From: CABZJG01 sp902512685
Lineage (GTDB): Bacteria; Pseudomonadota; Alphaproteobacteria; Rhodobacterales; Rhodobacteraceae
Length of the DNA: 64,000 nt
Assembly (NCBI GenBank): GCA_051201605.1
Contig: CP179201.1
Location: 1,922,001-1,986,000, forward strand
Direction: 5' to 3'
Shown here piece after piece: positions 43,394 through 51,702 of this stretch. The position numbers and the translations under genes were made by a program. The notes under the pieces were generated by a model that did no database searches, was not told the origin of the DNA, and was given only the letters and a program-made list of their open reading frames with translations. Position 1 is the first letter of the stretch; each line of letters begins with the position of its first letter.

Positions 43394-44398
43394 TTAATGC
43401 AGAAGCCGCCCCATCGTTGCTGCAACATCTGCCATGCGGCACGAAAACGCCCATTCATTGTCATACCAAGCCAAAACACGAACCATTCGGCCATCAATAA
43501 CTTTGGTTTGCTCTGGGGCAAAAATCGAGGAATGCGTTGTGTGATTGAAATCTATTGAGACCTTAGGCTCTTCGTCATAGGCCAGCACATGCCCCATGTG
43601 CCCCGCTGCTGCTTCTTTTACTGCTGCGTTCACATCTTCTTTGGTGACAGATTTACTGGCTTCAAAAGTTAAATCTACTGCAGATACATTTGGAGTAGGG
43701 ACCCGCATGGCGGTGCCGTCCAGTTTTCCGCTTAAATCCGGCAAAACCTCGCCCAGGGCTTTGGCTGCACCGGTTGAAGTGGGGATGATTGCCATCGCCG
43801 CTGCCCGCGCGCGGTATAGGTCGCTATGGCGCCGGTCTAATGTCGGTTGATCCCCGGTATAAGAGTGGATTGTGGTCATTATTCCGCGCTCAATTCCGAT
43901 TGCGTCATGTAGTACCTTGGCAAGGGGCGCAAGACAATTCGTAGTACACGAGCCATTTGAAATCATTGTGTGATCTGGGGTTAAATCCCGATGATTGACG
44001 CCATAGACGATCGTTTTATCGACATTTTTCGCCGGCGCCGAAATTAGAACTGATTTAGCACCCTGCTGCATATGGACAGAAGACTTTTTGCCATCATTAA
44101 ATTTGCCCGTGCATTCCAGAACCACATCACATCCGCTCCAGTCCAGATCTTCTGGTCGATAGCTTGACATGACCTGCATCGCACCTCGGCCGAGGTCGAG
44201 TGTGTTGTCGTTGACAGTTACCTGCCCGGAAAACCGGCCATGCACACTGTCATAGCGTAAAAGATGTGCGTTGGTTTCGATCGGACCGGTGGCATTAATT
44301 TTCACGACTTGAACATCGTTGCGCGCACTTTCAGCAATATGCGCCAAAGTTGATCGACCGATACGGCCAAATCCATTTATGCCCAAAGTCACCGTCAT
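43394..44398 (-). CDS. gap: Glyceraldehyde-3-phosphate dehydrogenase, copy 2, altered cofactor site
   Basis: 334 residues with INGFGRIGR (7-15), catalytic Cys151 (SNGSCTTNC) and His178, so catalytically complete. The residue that contacts the NAD ribose (usual Asp32) is Ala36 here (INATG), and Arg189-Arg190 replace the Leu-Pro or Thr-Met seen in NAD enzymes. Loss of the acid and gain of two positive charges near the 2' position point to NADP(H) preference. That would suit a gluconeogenic or NADPH-producing role beside the other copy. Promoter region carries two palindromes like that of copy 1. Confidence 0.94.
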   Translation of the reverse strand: MTVTLGINGFGRIGRSTLAHIAESARNDVQVVKINATGPIETNAHLLRYDSVHGRFSGQVTVNDNTLDLGRGAMQVMSSYRPEDLDWSGCDVVLECTGKFNDGKKSSVHMQQGAKSVLISAPAKNVDKTIVYGVNHRDLTPDHTMISNGSCTTNCLAPLAKVLHDAIGIERGIMTTIHSYTGDQPTLDRRHSDLYRARAAAMAIIPTSTGAAKALGEVLPDLSGKLDGTAMRVPTPNVSAVDLTFEASKSVTKEDVNAAVKEAAAGHMGHVLAYDEEPKVSIDFNHTTHSSIFAPEQTKVIDGRMVRVLAWYDNEWAFSCRMADVAATMGRLLH

Positions 44399-44476
44399 CT
44401 GTTTTCCCCTATACGCCAGCTTGAGATGCTTATAGCCAAGGGTATTGGCAATAGGAATGAAAATTCAATAGATTTA

Positions 44477-44526
44477 CCAATATGTTAGCGTTAAACTAAG
44501 CCCAAATGGTTTTGCTTGCGCTAACA
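44477..44526 (-). promoter_or_regulatory. Promoter and two palindromes before gap copy 2
   Basis: TGTTAGCGTTAAAC (44483-44496; 11 of 14 matches to TGTTAGCGCTAACA) and TGCTTGCGCTAACA (44513-44526; 12 of 14). On the minus strand a possible promoter TTGGGC (44505-44500), 17 bases, TATTGG (44482-44477) places the first site between -35 and -10 and the second just upstream. The shared motif with copy 1 suggests one regulator. Confidence 0.5.
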
Positions 44527-44606
44527 TTTTTATGGTTTGATAATTTGTACATTAATTTTAATCCGAATGACCACGGCAGCGACTCACTGCACACGGCTCC
44601 ACAGGT

Positions 44607-46625
44607 TCATAGTAACGCCTTGGTCCTTTCAACAATGCTCTGCACTGTTATGCCAAAATGCTCAAAAAGTGTATTTGCAGGGGCCGAGGCACCAAAACCG
44701 CACATTCCGATGAAATCTGATTTGGTTTCACGGCCACGCTCACCCAAAAGCCAACGATCCCATCCTAGCCGAACGCCTGCTTCAATCCCAATGCGAACAG
44801 CCGCGCCTCCGGGAAGGACACGTTTGCGATAGGACAGATCTTGCTCTGCAAATAGTTCCATGCATGGCATTGAAACAACACGGGTTCCAATCCCTTCAGC
44901 CTGCAATGCGTCTCGCGCCTCTAAGGCAAGCGAGACTTCTGAACCTGTCGCAATTAAAATGACTTGACGTTTGTCTTCGCTATCAGCGAGTACATACGCG
45001 CCTTTTGAGGATAAATTGGCGGATTTATGTGTGGTTCGCACGGTTGGCAGACCTTGCCGTGACAGGGCTAGAACCGATGGCGTTTCATTTGAACTCAGCG
45101 CAATTTCCCACGCTTCTGCGGTTTCAATTGTGTCAGCAGGGCGGAATACATATGTGTTCGGGGTGGCACGACTGATTGCCAGGTGCTCAACAGGCTGGTG
45201 GGTAGGCCCATCTTCACCTAATCCGATGCTGTCATGCGTCATAACAAAAACCGTCGGCACTTTCATCAAAGCGGCCAAGCGCATGGCAGGGCGTGCATAA
45301 TCGGTAAAACACATGAATGTTCCGCCATAAGGGCGAATACCCCCATGCAGGGCCATACCGTTCATTGCTGCGGCCATGCCATGTTCACGGATACCCCAAT
45401 GAATATAACGCCCATGTCGCGCCACCGTATCAAACACATCCATGTCTTTGGATCTTGTGTTATTGGACCCAGATAAATCTGCAGATCCGCCAACGGTTTC
45501 CGGCATGATGGGATTGATCACATTCAAAGCCATTTCGCTAGATTTACGCGTAGCCATCTTTTGCGGGTTTTCAGACATTTGCTTTTTAAAGGCCCGAACA
45601 ACCGAAGTCAGCTTTTTGGGGGCTTCGCCCGCAAATATCCGGTGAAATTCACTTTGCTTATTGCTTGAAACAGAAGATAAACGCTCTTCCCATTCCCGGC
45701 GTTCGGCCCTACCGAGCTGACCAATATCTTCCCAAGCAGATTTAATCGGCGCGGGTATTTCAAAATCATTTGCGCTCCAACCGTACACTTTCTTGGTGTC
45801 TGTTATCAGTTGCGGGTCTGTCAAAGCGCCATGCCCTTTTGAGGTATCCTGCGCCGCTGAACCCAAGGCAATATGCGTTTTGCAGGCTATCATGGATGGT
45901 TTATTGGCTTTTTTTGCTGCCGTAAGGGCAATGTCTATGGCCTCTGGATCATGGCCGTCGATTTGCTGTACATGCCAGCCAGAGGCTTTAAATCTTTGTA
46001 TTTGATCCGTCCTATCGGCAAGATCGACAGTGCCGTCTATAGTGATATTGTTATCATCCCATAGCACGATCAGTTTGGATAGCTCATGGCGACCAGCCAA
46101 ACCAATGGCTTCGTGACTTACACCCTCCATAAGGCAACCGTCACCTGCAATCACATAGGTGTGGTGATTGACGAGCTTTTTGCCAAATCTTGCCCTTAGG
46201 ATTTCTTCGGCCATGGCAAAGCCAACAGCATTTGTAATGCCTTGCCCCAATGGTCCGGTTGTTGTCTCAATTGCTTCGGAAAGAAAGTTTTCCGGATGCC
46301 CGGCCGTTTTTGCCCCTAATTGCCGGAAATTTTTAATTTCATCGATTGGAAAGTCTTTATATCCGCACAAATGCAGCAGGCTGTAGATCAGCATCGAGCC
46401 ATGACCGGCTGAAAGAATGAACCGATCTCTGTCTGGCCATGACGGCGCCGTTGCATCAAATTTAAGATGTTTTTCAAATAACACGGTCGCGACATCGGCC
46501 ATGCCCATCGGCATACCAGAGTGCCCAGAATTTGCGGCGGCAATGGCGTCCAATGTCAGGGTGCGAATGGCCGAAGCTTTCGCCCAATGATCTGCATGCT
46601 CTTTTTGTGTCGCTTTGATGTCCAT
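44607..46625 (-). CDS. tkt: Transketolase
   Basis: Thiamine-diphosphate enzyme of the pentose phosphate pathway that moves two-carbon units. 672 residues. N-terminal TPP domain with NSGHSGMPMGMADV and the GDG...N motif (IAGDGCLMEGVSHEA, DDNNITIDG); the middle Pyr domain contains GIREHGMAAAMNGMALHGG with the catalytic Glu; C-terminal domain from about 540. I start at ATG 46625 (AGAGGA upstream, typical N-terminus); in-frame ATG 46667 and 46694 give longer, less family-like ends. It lies upstream of the gap pair on the same strand, with 208 bases between. Confidence 0.94.
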   Translation of the reverse strand: MDIKATQKEHADHWAKASAIRTLTLDAIAAANSGHSGMPMGMADVATVLFEKHLKFDATAPSWPDRDRFILSAGHGSMLIYSLLHLCGYKDFPIDEIKNFRQLGAKTAGHPENFLSEAIETTTGPLGQGITNAVGFAMAEEILRARFGKKLVNHHTYVIAGDGCLMEGVSHEAIGLAGRHELSKLIVLWDDNNITIDGTVDLADRTDQIQRFKASGWHVQQIDGHDPEAIDIALTAAKKANKPSMIACKTHIALGSAAQDTSKGHGALTDPQLITDTKKVYGWSANDFEIPAPIKSAWEDIGQLGRAERREWEERLSSVSSNKQSEFHRIFAGEAPKKLTSVVRAFKKQMSENPQKMATRKSSEMALNVINPIMPETVGGSADLSGSNNTRSKDMDVFDTVARHGRYIHWGIREHGMAAAMNGMALHGGIRPYGGTFMCFTDYARPAMRLAALMKVPTVFVMTHDSIGLGEDGPTHQPVEHLAISRATPNTYVFRPADTIETAEAWEIALSSNETPSVLALSRQGLPTVRTTHKSANLSSKGAYVLADSEDKRQVILIATGSEVSLALEARDALQAEGIGTRVVSMPCMELFAEQDLSYRKRVLPGGAAVRIGIEAGVRLGWDRWLLGERGRETKSDFIGMCGFGASAPANTLFEHFGITVQSIVERTKALL

Positions 46626-46843
46626 TGGCCAGATGTCCTCTGTTTTAACCTTAATGTGGTGTTGCATAACAGGCTCGGAGCGAAGTTCAAGCATCTGCTT
46701 GCTTAATCGCGCTCAAAGGGGGCGCATTTTTTAATTGGCTGGTTTAAACTCTCTAATAAGGACGTTGAAATGCGATTCGTAGTGTGTCGCGAAATCAAGA
46801 CAGGCATAATCAACCGTAATAGATGCAGTAACAGAGGTTCAAA

Positions 46844-47179
46844 ATGGAGCAATTTTCGCAATTTGAAGGTCGTATTAAGGATGCTTTAGAAAGAATTTCT
46901 GTCAGCATTGAACACGTCAAATCATCTCCAACAGGTGCAACCAGTTTGGATCAGGACACAAGCAATCAAATTTCCGAATTAACTGCTGTCAACAAGCAAT
47001 TGGAAATCCAATTACAATCTAAAGATAGCCAAGAGGCGCGTGAGATTTCAGAGCTTCGAGCGCAACTTGTTCAATTGGAGCGTGACCGGCGCGAAGACAC
47101 ACAAGAAATGCAGCGTCTTTATGACCAATTAGCTATCGCCCTAAGCGAAGGGACCACTACAATTGGGGAGGATGCATAA
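46844..47179 (+). CDS. Coiled-coil protein upstream of zapA
   Basis: 111 residues, charged and almost wholly predicted coiled-coil (about 10-30 and 42-98; heptad-like LTAVNKQLEIQLQSKDSQEAREISELRAQL). No enzyme motif. It overlaps zapA by one base (TAATG), so the two are co-translated. Position and form suggest a division-associated partner of ZapA with a ZapB-like role; that is inference. Homologues at this place are usually annotated hypothetical or DUF4164. Confidence 0.75.
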   Translation: MEQFSQFEGRIKDALERISVSIEHVKSSPTGATSLDQDTSNQISELTAVNKQLEIQLQSKDSQEAREISELRAQLVQLERDRREDTQEMQRLYDQLAIALSEGTTTIGEDA

Positions 47180-47562
47180 TGCCAGAGGTTGATATTGAAA
47201 TCGGCGGGCGCAATTTTCAGGTGTCTTGCCAAGTTGGTGAAGAGCCATATCTGCTGTCAGCAGCCAAAATGCTTGATCAGGAAGCATCTCAGTTAATCGG
47301 GCAAATCGGACGGGTGCCAGAGGAACGTATGCTCTTGATGTCCGGTTTGATGTTGGCAGATAAAACAGCGGCACTGGAAGACAAATTAAATGCGGCTGAA
47401 AAAACCCTGCAAGAACTTAACTCTGAACTGTCTAAACTACGCAGTGCGCCGCCACCCGATCCTGTGCGTGTTGAGGTGCCAACTGTTCCAGTTGAAATAT
47501 CCGAAGGCTTGGCAGAATTAGCTGCCCGCGCCGAATCCATTGCCGATCAGCTGGATAAATAG
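47179..47562 (+). CDS. zapA: Cell division protein ZapA
   Basis: Bundles FtsZ filaments at the division ring. 127 residues: an N-terminal globular domain (VDIEIGGRNFQVSCQVGEEPYLLSAAKMLD, about 3-35) and a long C-terminal coiled-coil (about 62-95), followed by a Pro-rich patch and an acidic tail. Many bacteria carry the 6S RNA gene after zapA; here only 33 bases separate zapA from grxD, so it is not here. Confidence 0.9.
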   Translation: MPEVDIEIGGRNFQVSCQVGEEPYLLSAAKMLDQEASQLIGQIGRVPEERMLLMSGLMLADKTAALEDKLNAAEKTLQELNSELSKLRSAPPPDPVRVEVPTVPVEISEGLAELAARAESIADQLDK

Positions 47563-47595
47563 CGCAGGGCAGAACAAGCCTGATATTAATAGAGT

Positions 47596-47958
47596 TCAGC
47601 CGTTAGCTTCGCGTATTTTATTTGCGGCGTCTTTGTCATAGGTCACGGAACTGTCATCAAAAAGAGTGTCCAACTCTGCCGATAAAGCCATTTCCGTGAT
47701 GATATCACAACCGCCTACAAATTCGCCTTTGACATAGAGTTGCGGGATTGTTGGCCAATCTGAAAAGTCTTTAATGCCCTGCCGAATATTGTCGTCGGCT
47801 AGAACATTAATATCTTTATAGTCAACAGCCATGTAGTTTAAAACACCTGCAACCCGGCTGGAAAACCCGCATTGCGGCATTTCTTTTGTGCCTTTCATAA
47901 AAAGCACCACATCGTTTTCTTTGATTGTCTCATCAATTTGTTGTTTTGCGTCACTCAT
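47596..47958 (-). CDS. grxD: Monothiol glutaredoxin, Grx4 family
   Basis: Iron-sulphur cluster carrier that binds a [2Fe-2S] with glutathione. 120 residues; the monothiol motif CGFS starts at Cys30, preceded by MKGTKEMPQ, and WPTIPQLYVKGEFVGGCDI supplies the glutathione site. AAGGAG lies five bases before the ATG. bolA is the next gene upstream on the same strand; Grx4 and BolA proteins form a known heterodimer. Confidence 0.96.
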   Translation of the reverse strand: MSDAKQQIDETIKENDVVLFMKGTKEMPQCGFSSRVAGVLNYMAVDYKDINVLADDNIRQGIKDFSDWPTIPQLYVKGEFVGGCDIITEMALSAELDTLFDDSSVTYDKDAANKIREANG

Positions 47959-48016
47959 ATTTACTCCTTTCTAAGCGGCCGTCAGTTTACTGCTCGCATC
48001 GCTCAAATTTCTGTTT

Positions 48017-48256
48017 TTAGGGGACTTTCGTGGTCAGCGCTAAAGCATGTAACTGTCCGTTTGCACCATCCATTTTACCTTTAAGAGCAGCATAAACTGC
48101 TCTTTGTTGCTGAACCCGATTTTTTCCACGAAAACTTTCATCTATGACCTCGGCAGCATAATGGTTGCCGTCTCCTGCCAAATCAGTGATGGTCACTTGA
48201 GCCTTTGGAAATTCTGCCCGGATCAAATCTTCGATCTCTTGAGCTTGTATTGCCAT
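48017..48256 (-). CDS. BolA family protein
   Basis: 79 residues from ATG 48256 (AAGGACG upstream; an in-frame TTG at 48280 is rejected). Class II-KH-like fold with IEDLIRAEFPKAQVTITDLAGDGNHYAAEVIDESF and the conserved RVQQQRAVYAAL helix, ending HALALTT. The conserved His in the C-terminal part and the Gly-Asp-Gly-Asn-His loop can serve as cluster ligands with GrxD, encoded next door. Works in iron-sulphur trafficking. Confidence 0.93.
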   Translation of the reverse strand: MAIQAQEIEDLIRAEFPKAQVTITDLAGDGNHYAAEVIDESFRGKNRVQQQRAVYAALKGKMDGANGQLHALALTTKVP

Positions 48257-48346
48257 GTTCTTCGTCCTTGTGTCACTCAAACTAGATGTAGGATTGTATA
48301 TAGGCTACCGCAAGGGGTATTAAAATCACAGCCTTTGTATTCTGTA

Positions 48347-50506
48347 TCAAGAAAATTGGTCGCCAAAGGCATTGCTGTAAATTCCGCAAAGTTCGGTAAT
48401 CTCTGCCGATTGAGACCCAAATTTAATAGCGCTTCCACCAAATTTGCCAACAAAATTCAAAGTAACCTGTGCTTGGCTTGCCGCGCTCATAAGCGCTTCG
48501 GCTTGATCAAAATCACAAACCAGCAGATAGCGCGCTTGGTCTTCGCCAAAAAGTGTTTCAAGATCGGATGCATCTAACTGAACACCAACATCTGCTGCTG
48601 CGGCCATTTCAAAAGCAGCAAGCGCGAGACCACCGTCGGATATATCCGTGCACGCCTCAATGAGGGCCCGGTTTGATCGAACAAATTCACCATTTTTCTT
48701 TTCTGCTTCTAAATCCACAAAAGGCGCATCTCCGTCGCTGCGCTCACAGGCTGAATGCAATAAAGCCGATTGTCCCAAATGTCCGTTGCTGTCGCCTAAA
48801 ACCAAGGCGACATGACCTTCACGCGCTTTCCCAATAATGGGCTCTTCACTTTCTGTAATAAGACCGACGGCCCCGATTGTAGGTGTCGGCAGGATCGCTG
48901 CGCCATCGGTTTCATTGTAAAGGCTAACATTGCCGGAAACGATGGGCATATCTAAAGCTAAAACCGCGTCCCCAATACCTTTAAGCGCGGTTACGAACTG
49001 GCCCATGATTTCAGGCTTTTCGGGATTTCCAAAGTTTAGGTTGTCGGTACTTGCTAGCGGGGTTGCGCCCACAGCGCTTAGGTTTCTATAGGCTTCTGCA
49101 ACCGCCTGTTTGCCGCCCTCATAGGGGTTCGCCTGTACGTAACGCGGTGTTACATCGCTGGTAAATGCCAATGATTTATTTGTCCCATGCACCCGAACAA
49201 TGCCCGCGCCATAACCGGGACAGTTTATAGTATCTGCCATGACCTGGCTGTCGTATTGTTCATAAACCCATTTTTTGCTTGCGTAATTCGGATCGGCCAA
49301 AAGCGCCTTTAACCCCTCTATTGGGTCAATATCTGGTACCTCTTGTATTTGGGGTGCGGGCAATGGCTCTTGCCATTCACGATCATATTCGGGGGCGTTT
49401 CCGGATAAAGCTTTTAGCGGAAGGTCGGCCTTTAAATTTCCATCAAGATAAATCAAAAAGCGATCTTCAGCGATGGTTTTTCCGACGATTGCAAAATCCA
49501 GATCCCACTTTTCAAAAACGCGCCTCGCCTCGGTTTCTTTGTCCGGGCTGAGCACCATGAGCATCCGTTCCTGCGATTCAGACAGCATCATTTCATAAGC
49601 TGTCATATTTGGTTCACGAACAGGAATTTTTTCCAGATCAAGATGAACACCAAGATTGCCTTTGTCGCCCATTTCCACGGCAGAGCAGGTGAGACCAGCT
49701 GCACCCATATCTTGAATGGAAATCACCGCGCCGGTCTGCATCAACTCAAGACAGGCTTCCATAAGCCGCTTTTCAGTAAAGGGATCGCCCACCTGCACCG
49801 TTGGCCGTTTTTCTTCGATACTGTCGTCAAATTCAGCCGACGCCATGGTTGCGCCGCCAACCCCGTCGCGTCCGGTTTTTGCGCCCAAGTAAACCACGGG
49901 CATGCCAACGCCCGAAGCCGCCGAATAAAAAATCTTATCCGCATCTGCGAGACCAGCGGCAAAGGCATTGACCAGACAGTTGCCATTGTAGGCGGGATCA
50001 AACCTAACTTCTCCGCCAACAGTTGGCACGCCAAAGCAGTTTCCATAACCGCCCACGCCTTCAACCACCCCATGCACCAATTGTTTGGTTTTTGGGTGAT
50101 CTGGTGCGCCAAAGCTTAATGAATTCATTGCAGCTATTGGGCGCGCGCCCATGGTGAAAACATCACGCAAAATTCCGCCAACACCTGTGGCCGCGCCTTG
50201 ATAGGGTTCGATATAGGACGGGTGATTGTGGCTTTCCATTTTAAAGACCACCGCTTGCCCGTCACCAATATCCACCACACCGGCGTTTTCGCCCGGACCA
50301 CAGATCACCTGCGGACCACTGGTGGGCAGCGTGCGCAACCATTTTTTAGATGACTTGTACGAGCAGTGCTCGTTCCACATTGCTGAAAAAATACCAAGCT
50401 CGGTAAAAGTGGGTGATCGTCCAAGGATTTCTAGAATTTTTGAATATTCATCTGGCTTAAGCCCATGCGCCGCAATCAAGTCTTCTGAAATCTCTGGTTC
50501 GGTCAT
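48347..50506 (-). CDS. purL: Phosphoribosylformylglycinamidine synthase subunit PurL
   Basis: ATP-dependent fourth step of purine synthesis, working with separate PurQ and PurS. 719 residues, the small-PurL type. Motifs: MWNEHCSYKSSKKWLRTLPT (about 43-62), ESHNHPSYIEPYQGAATGVGGILRD (about 91-115) and the second half DNLNFGNPEKPEIM and SDGGLALAAFEMA. The gene is divergent from the PLP-lyase operon across a gap holding a 14-bp palindrome. bolA and grxD follow on the same strand. Confidence 0.97.
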   Translation of the reverse strand: MTEPEISEDLIAAHGLKPDEYSKILEILGRSPTFTELGIFSAMWNEHCSYKSSKKWLRTLPTSGPQVICGPGENAGVVDIGDGQAVVFKMESHNHPSYIEPYQGAATGVGGILRDVFTMGARPIAAMNSLSFGAPDHPKTKQLVHGVVEGVGGYGNCFGVPTVGGEVRFDPAYNGNCLVNAFAAGLADADKIFYSAASGVGMPVVYLGAKTGRDGVGGATMASAEFDDSIEEKRPTVQVGDPFTEKRLMEACLELMQTGAVISIQDMGAAGLTCSAVEMGDKGNLGVHLDLEKIPVREPNMTAYEMMLSESQERMLMVLSPDKETEARRVFEKWDLDFAIVGKTIAEDRFLIYLDGNLKADLPLKALSGNAPEYDREWQEPLPAPQIQEVPDIDPIEGLKALLADPNYASKKWVYEQYDSQVMADTINCPGYGAGIVRVHGTNKSLAFTSDVTPRYVQANPYEGGKQAVAEAYRNLSAVGATPLASTDNLNFGNPEKPEIMGQFVTALKGIGDAVLALDMPIVSGNVSLYNETDGAAILPTPTIGAVGLITESEEPIIGKAREGHVALVLGDSNGHLGQSALLHSACERSDGDAPFVDLEAEKKNGEFVRSNRALIEACTDISDGGLALAAFEMAAAADVGVQLDASDLETLFGEDQARYLLVCDFDQAEALMSAASQAQVTLNFVGKFGGSAIKFGSQSAEITELCGIYSNAFGDQFS

Positions 50507-50575
50507 ACTCAGGCCCCTAGGATCTATTTTGCGGCTGTCTTAAGCCAAGGGTGACGTAAGAGCAAGTTGGGCGGC

Positions 50576-50589
50576 TGTGAAATTTCACA
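50576..50589. promoter_or_regulatory. 14-bp palindrome between purL and the PLP-lyase operon
   Basis: TGTGAAATTTCACA is an exact palindrome, placed 70 bases from the purL ATG and 93 bases from the start of the divergent gene. It looks like an operator for a dimeric regulator; which gene it controls is not clear. Confidence 0.45.
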
Positions 50590-50682
50590 AGAAAAGGGAG
50601 CAATCGCTGTTAAAGTGTCGTCAATGGGCTTGCAATCAGTAATTTGTCTGTCACCACTGGAACAAACAGTTCTAGAGGGCTT

Positions 50683-51702
50683 ATGAAAATACACCAGCAG
50701 TCCAGACATCTGTCTGCCGAACCGGAAGGTTTGTCCGATATACCATTTCCAAGTGTAAACGCATCCGCACCTAGACGCCTGCTTGGGCGGTGCCCAGATG
50801 CCGGCGATACAGCGCTGCATGTGCTTACAGAGTTTGGTGGGGCAGGCCAAGTTTTTGTCAAAGATGAACGCGCGCGCATGGGTTTGGGAAGCTTTAAGGC
50901 TTTGGGCGCGGCCTATGTCATCGCACATGCCGCCCAACACTCAAATGTTTCTGATGTGACATATGTCACCGCAAGTGCGGGAAATCACGGGCTATCGGTT
51001 GCCGCAGGCGCGCAAGTATTCGGTGCAAAAGCCGTTATTTACCTGTCTCAAACCGTTCCTGAAAGCTTTGCCACAAAACTTCGCGCCCATAGCGCTGAGG
51101 TCGTGCGCGCTGGGGAAAACTACGAATCCAGTATGGAGGCCGCACAAAAGGCGGCAACCGAAAATGGTTGGGTTTTATTGTCTGATAGCTCTTGGGAAGG
51201 GTACATAGAAATCCCTCACCGTTTGATGGAAGGCTATTTGGTCATGGCCGCTGAAGCTGTAGAGCAAGCGCCGCAAACCCCGACCCATATTTTTTTACAA
51301 GCCGGGGTTGGAGGTCTTGCAACTGCCACAGCTGCTTATTTCCGCCATGCATGGGGCAATGAGCCTGTAATTATTGTCGTTGAACCAGAATCTGCACCGG
51401 CAATTTTCAACAGTATTATTGCGGGCAAAGCCACAAACACGCCCGGAGCTGTCTCAAACATGGGGCGTTTGGATTGCAAAGAGCCTTCTTTAATAGCGTT
51501 AAAAGGGCTCGCGCGTGACGCGGACATGTTTGCCTTGATTTCTGACGAGACCGCCGAACAGGCGATGCCGGTTTTGTCGACCAAGGGATTGGCAACAACC
51601 CCCTCTGGCGGCGCAGGATTGGCCGCACTTTTAAGTGGTTTTCCAGATATAGATCAGACTTCGCGAGTCCTTTGTATTCTAAGTGAGGAAAGTGATACAT
51701 AA
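50683..51702 (+). CDS. PLP-dependent ammonia-lyase, diaminopropionate ammonia-lyase-like
   Basis: Fold-type II PLP enzyme, 339 residues. The cofactor Lys is Lys72 in KDERARMGLGSFKALGAAY, a context close to diaminopropionate ammonia-lyase (KDE...FK-LG) rather than threonine dehydratase. SAGNHGLSVAAGA follows, then GVGGLATATAAY and a Gly-rich phosphate loop near SGGAGLAAL. It is shorter than the roughly 400-residue YgeX type. ATG 50683 has GAGG five bases upstream; an in-frame TTG at 50644 is less likely. First of three tightly linked genes. It should remove ammonia from an amino acid with a beta leaving group; the substrate is not known. Confidence 0.82.
   Translation: MKIHQQSRHLSAEPEGLSDIPFPSVNASAPRRLLGRCPDAGDTALHVLTEFGGAGQVFVKDERARMGLGSFKALGAAYVIAHAAQHSNVSDVTYVTASAGNHGLSVAAGAQVFGAKAVIYLSQTVPESFATKLRAHSAEVVRAGENYESSMEAAQKAATENGWVLLSDSSWEGYIEIPHRLMEGYLVMAAEAVEQAPQTPTHIFLQAGVGGLATATAAYFRHAWGNEPVIIVVEPESAPAIFNSIIAGKATNTPGAVSNMGRLDCKEPSLIALKGLARDADMFALISDETAEQAMPVLSTKGLATTPSGGAGLAALLSGFPDIDQTSRVLCILSEESDT

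Noticed and set aside
47563..47595. 6S RNA gene after zapA
   Set aside because: Only 33 bases separate zapA from grxD, far too few for a 6S RNA.
49643..50119. 158-codon plus-strand frame opposite purL
   Set aside because: purL is intact and strongly conserved on the other strand; this frame shows no family features.
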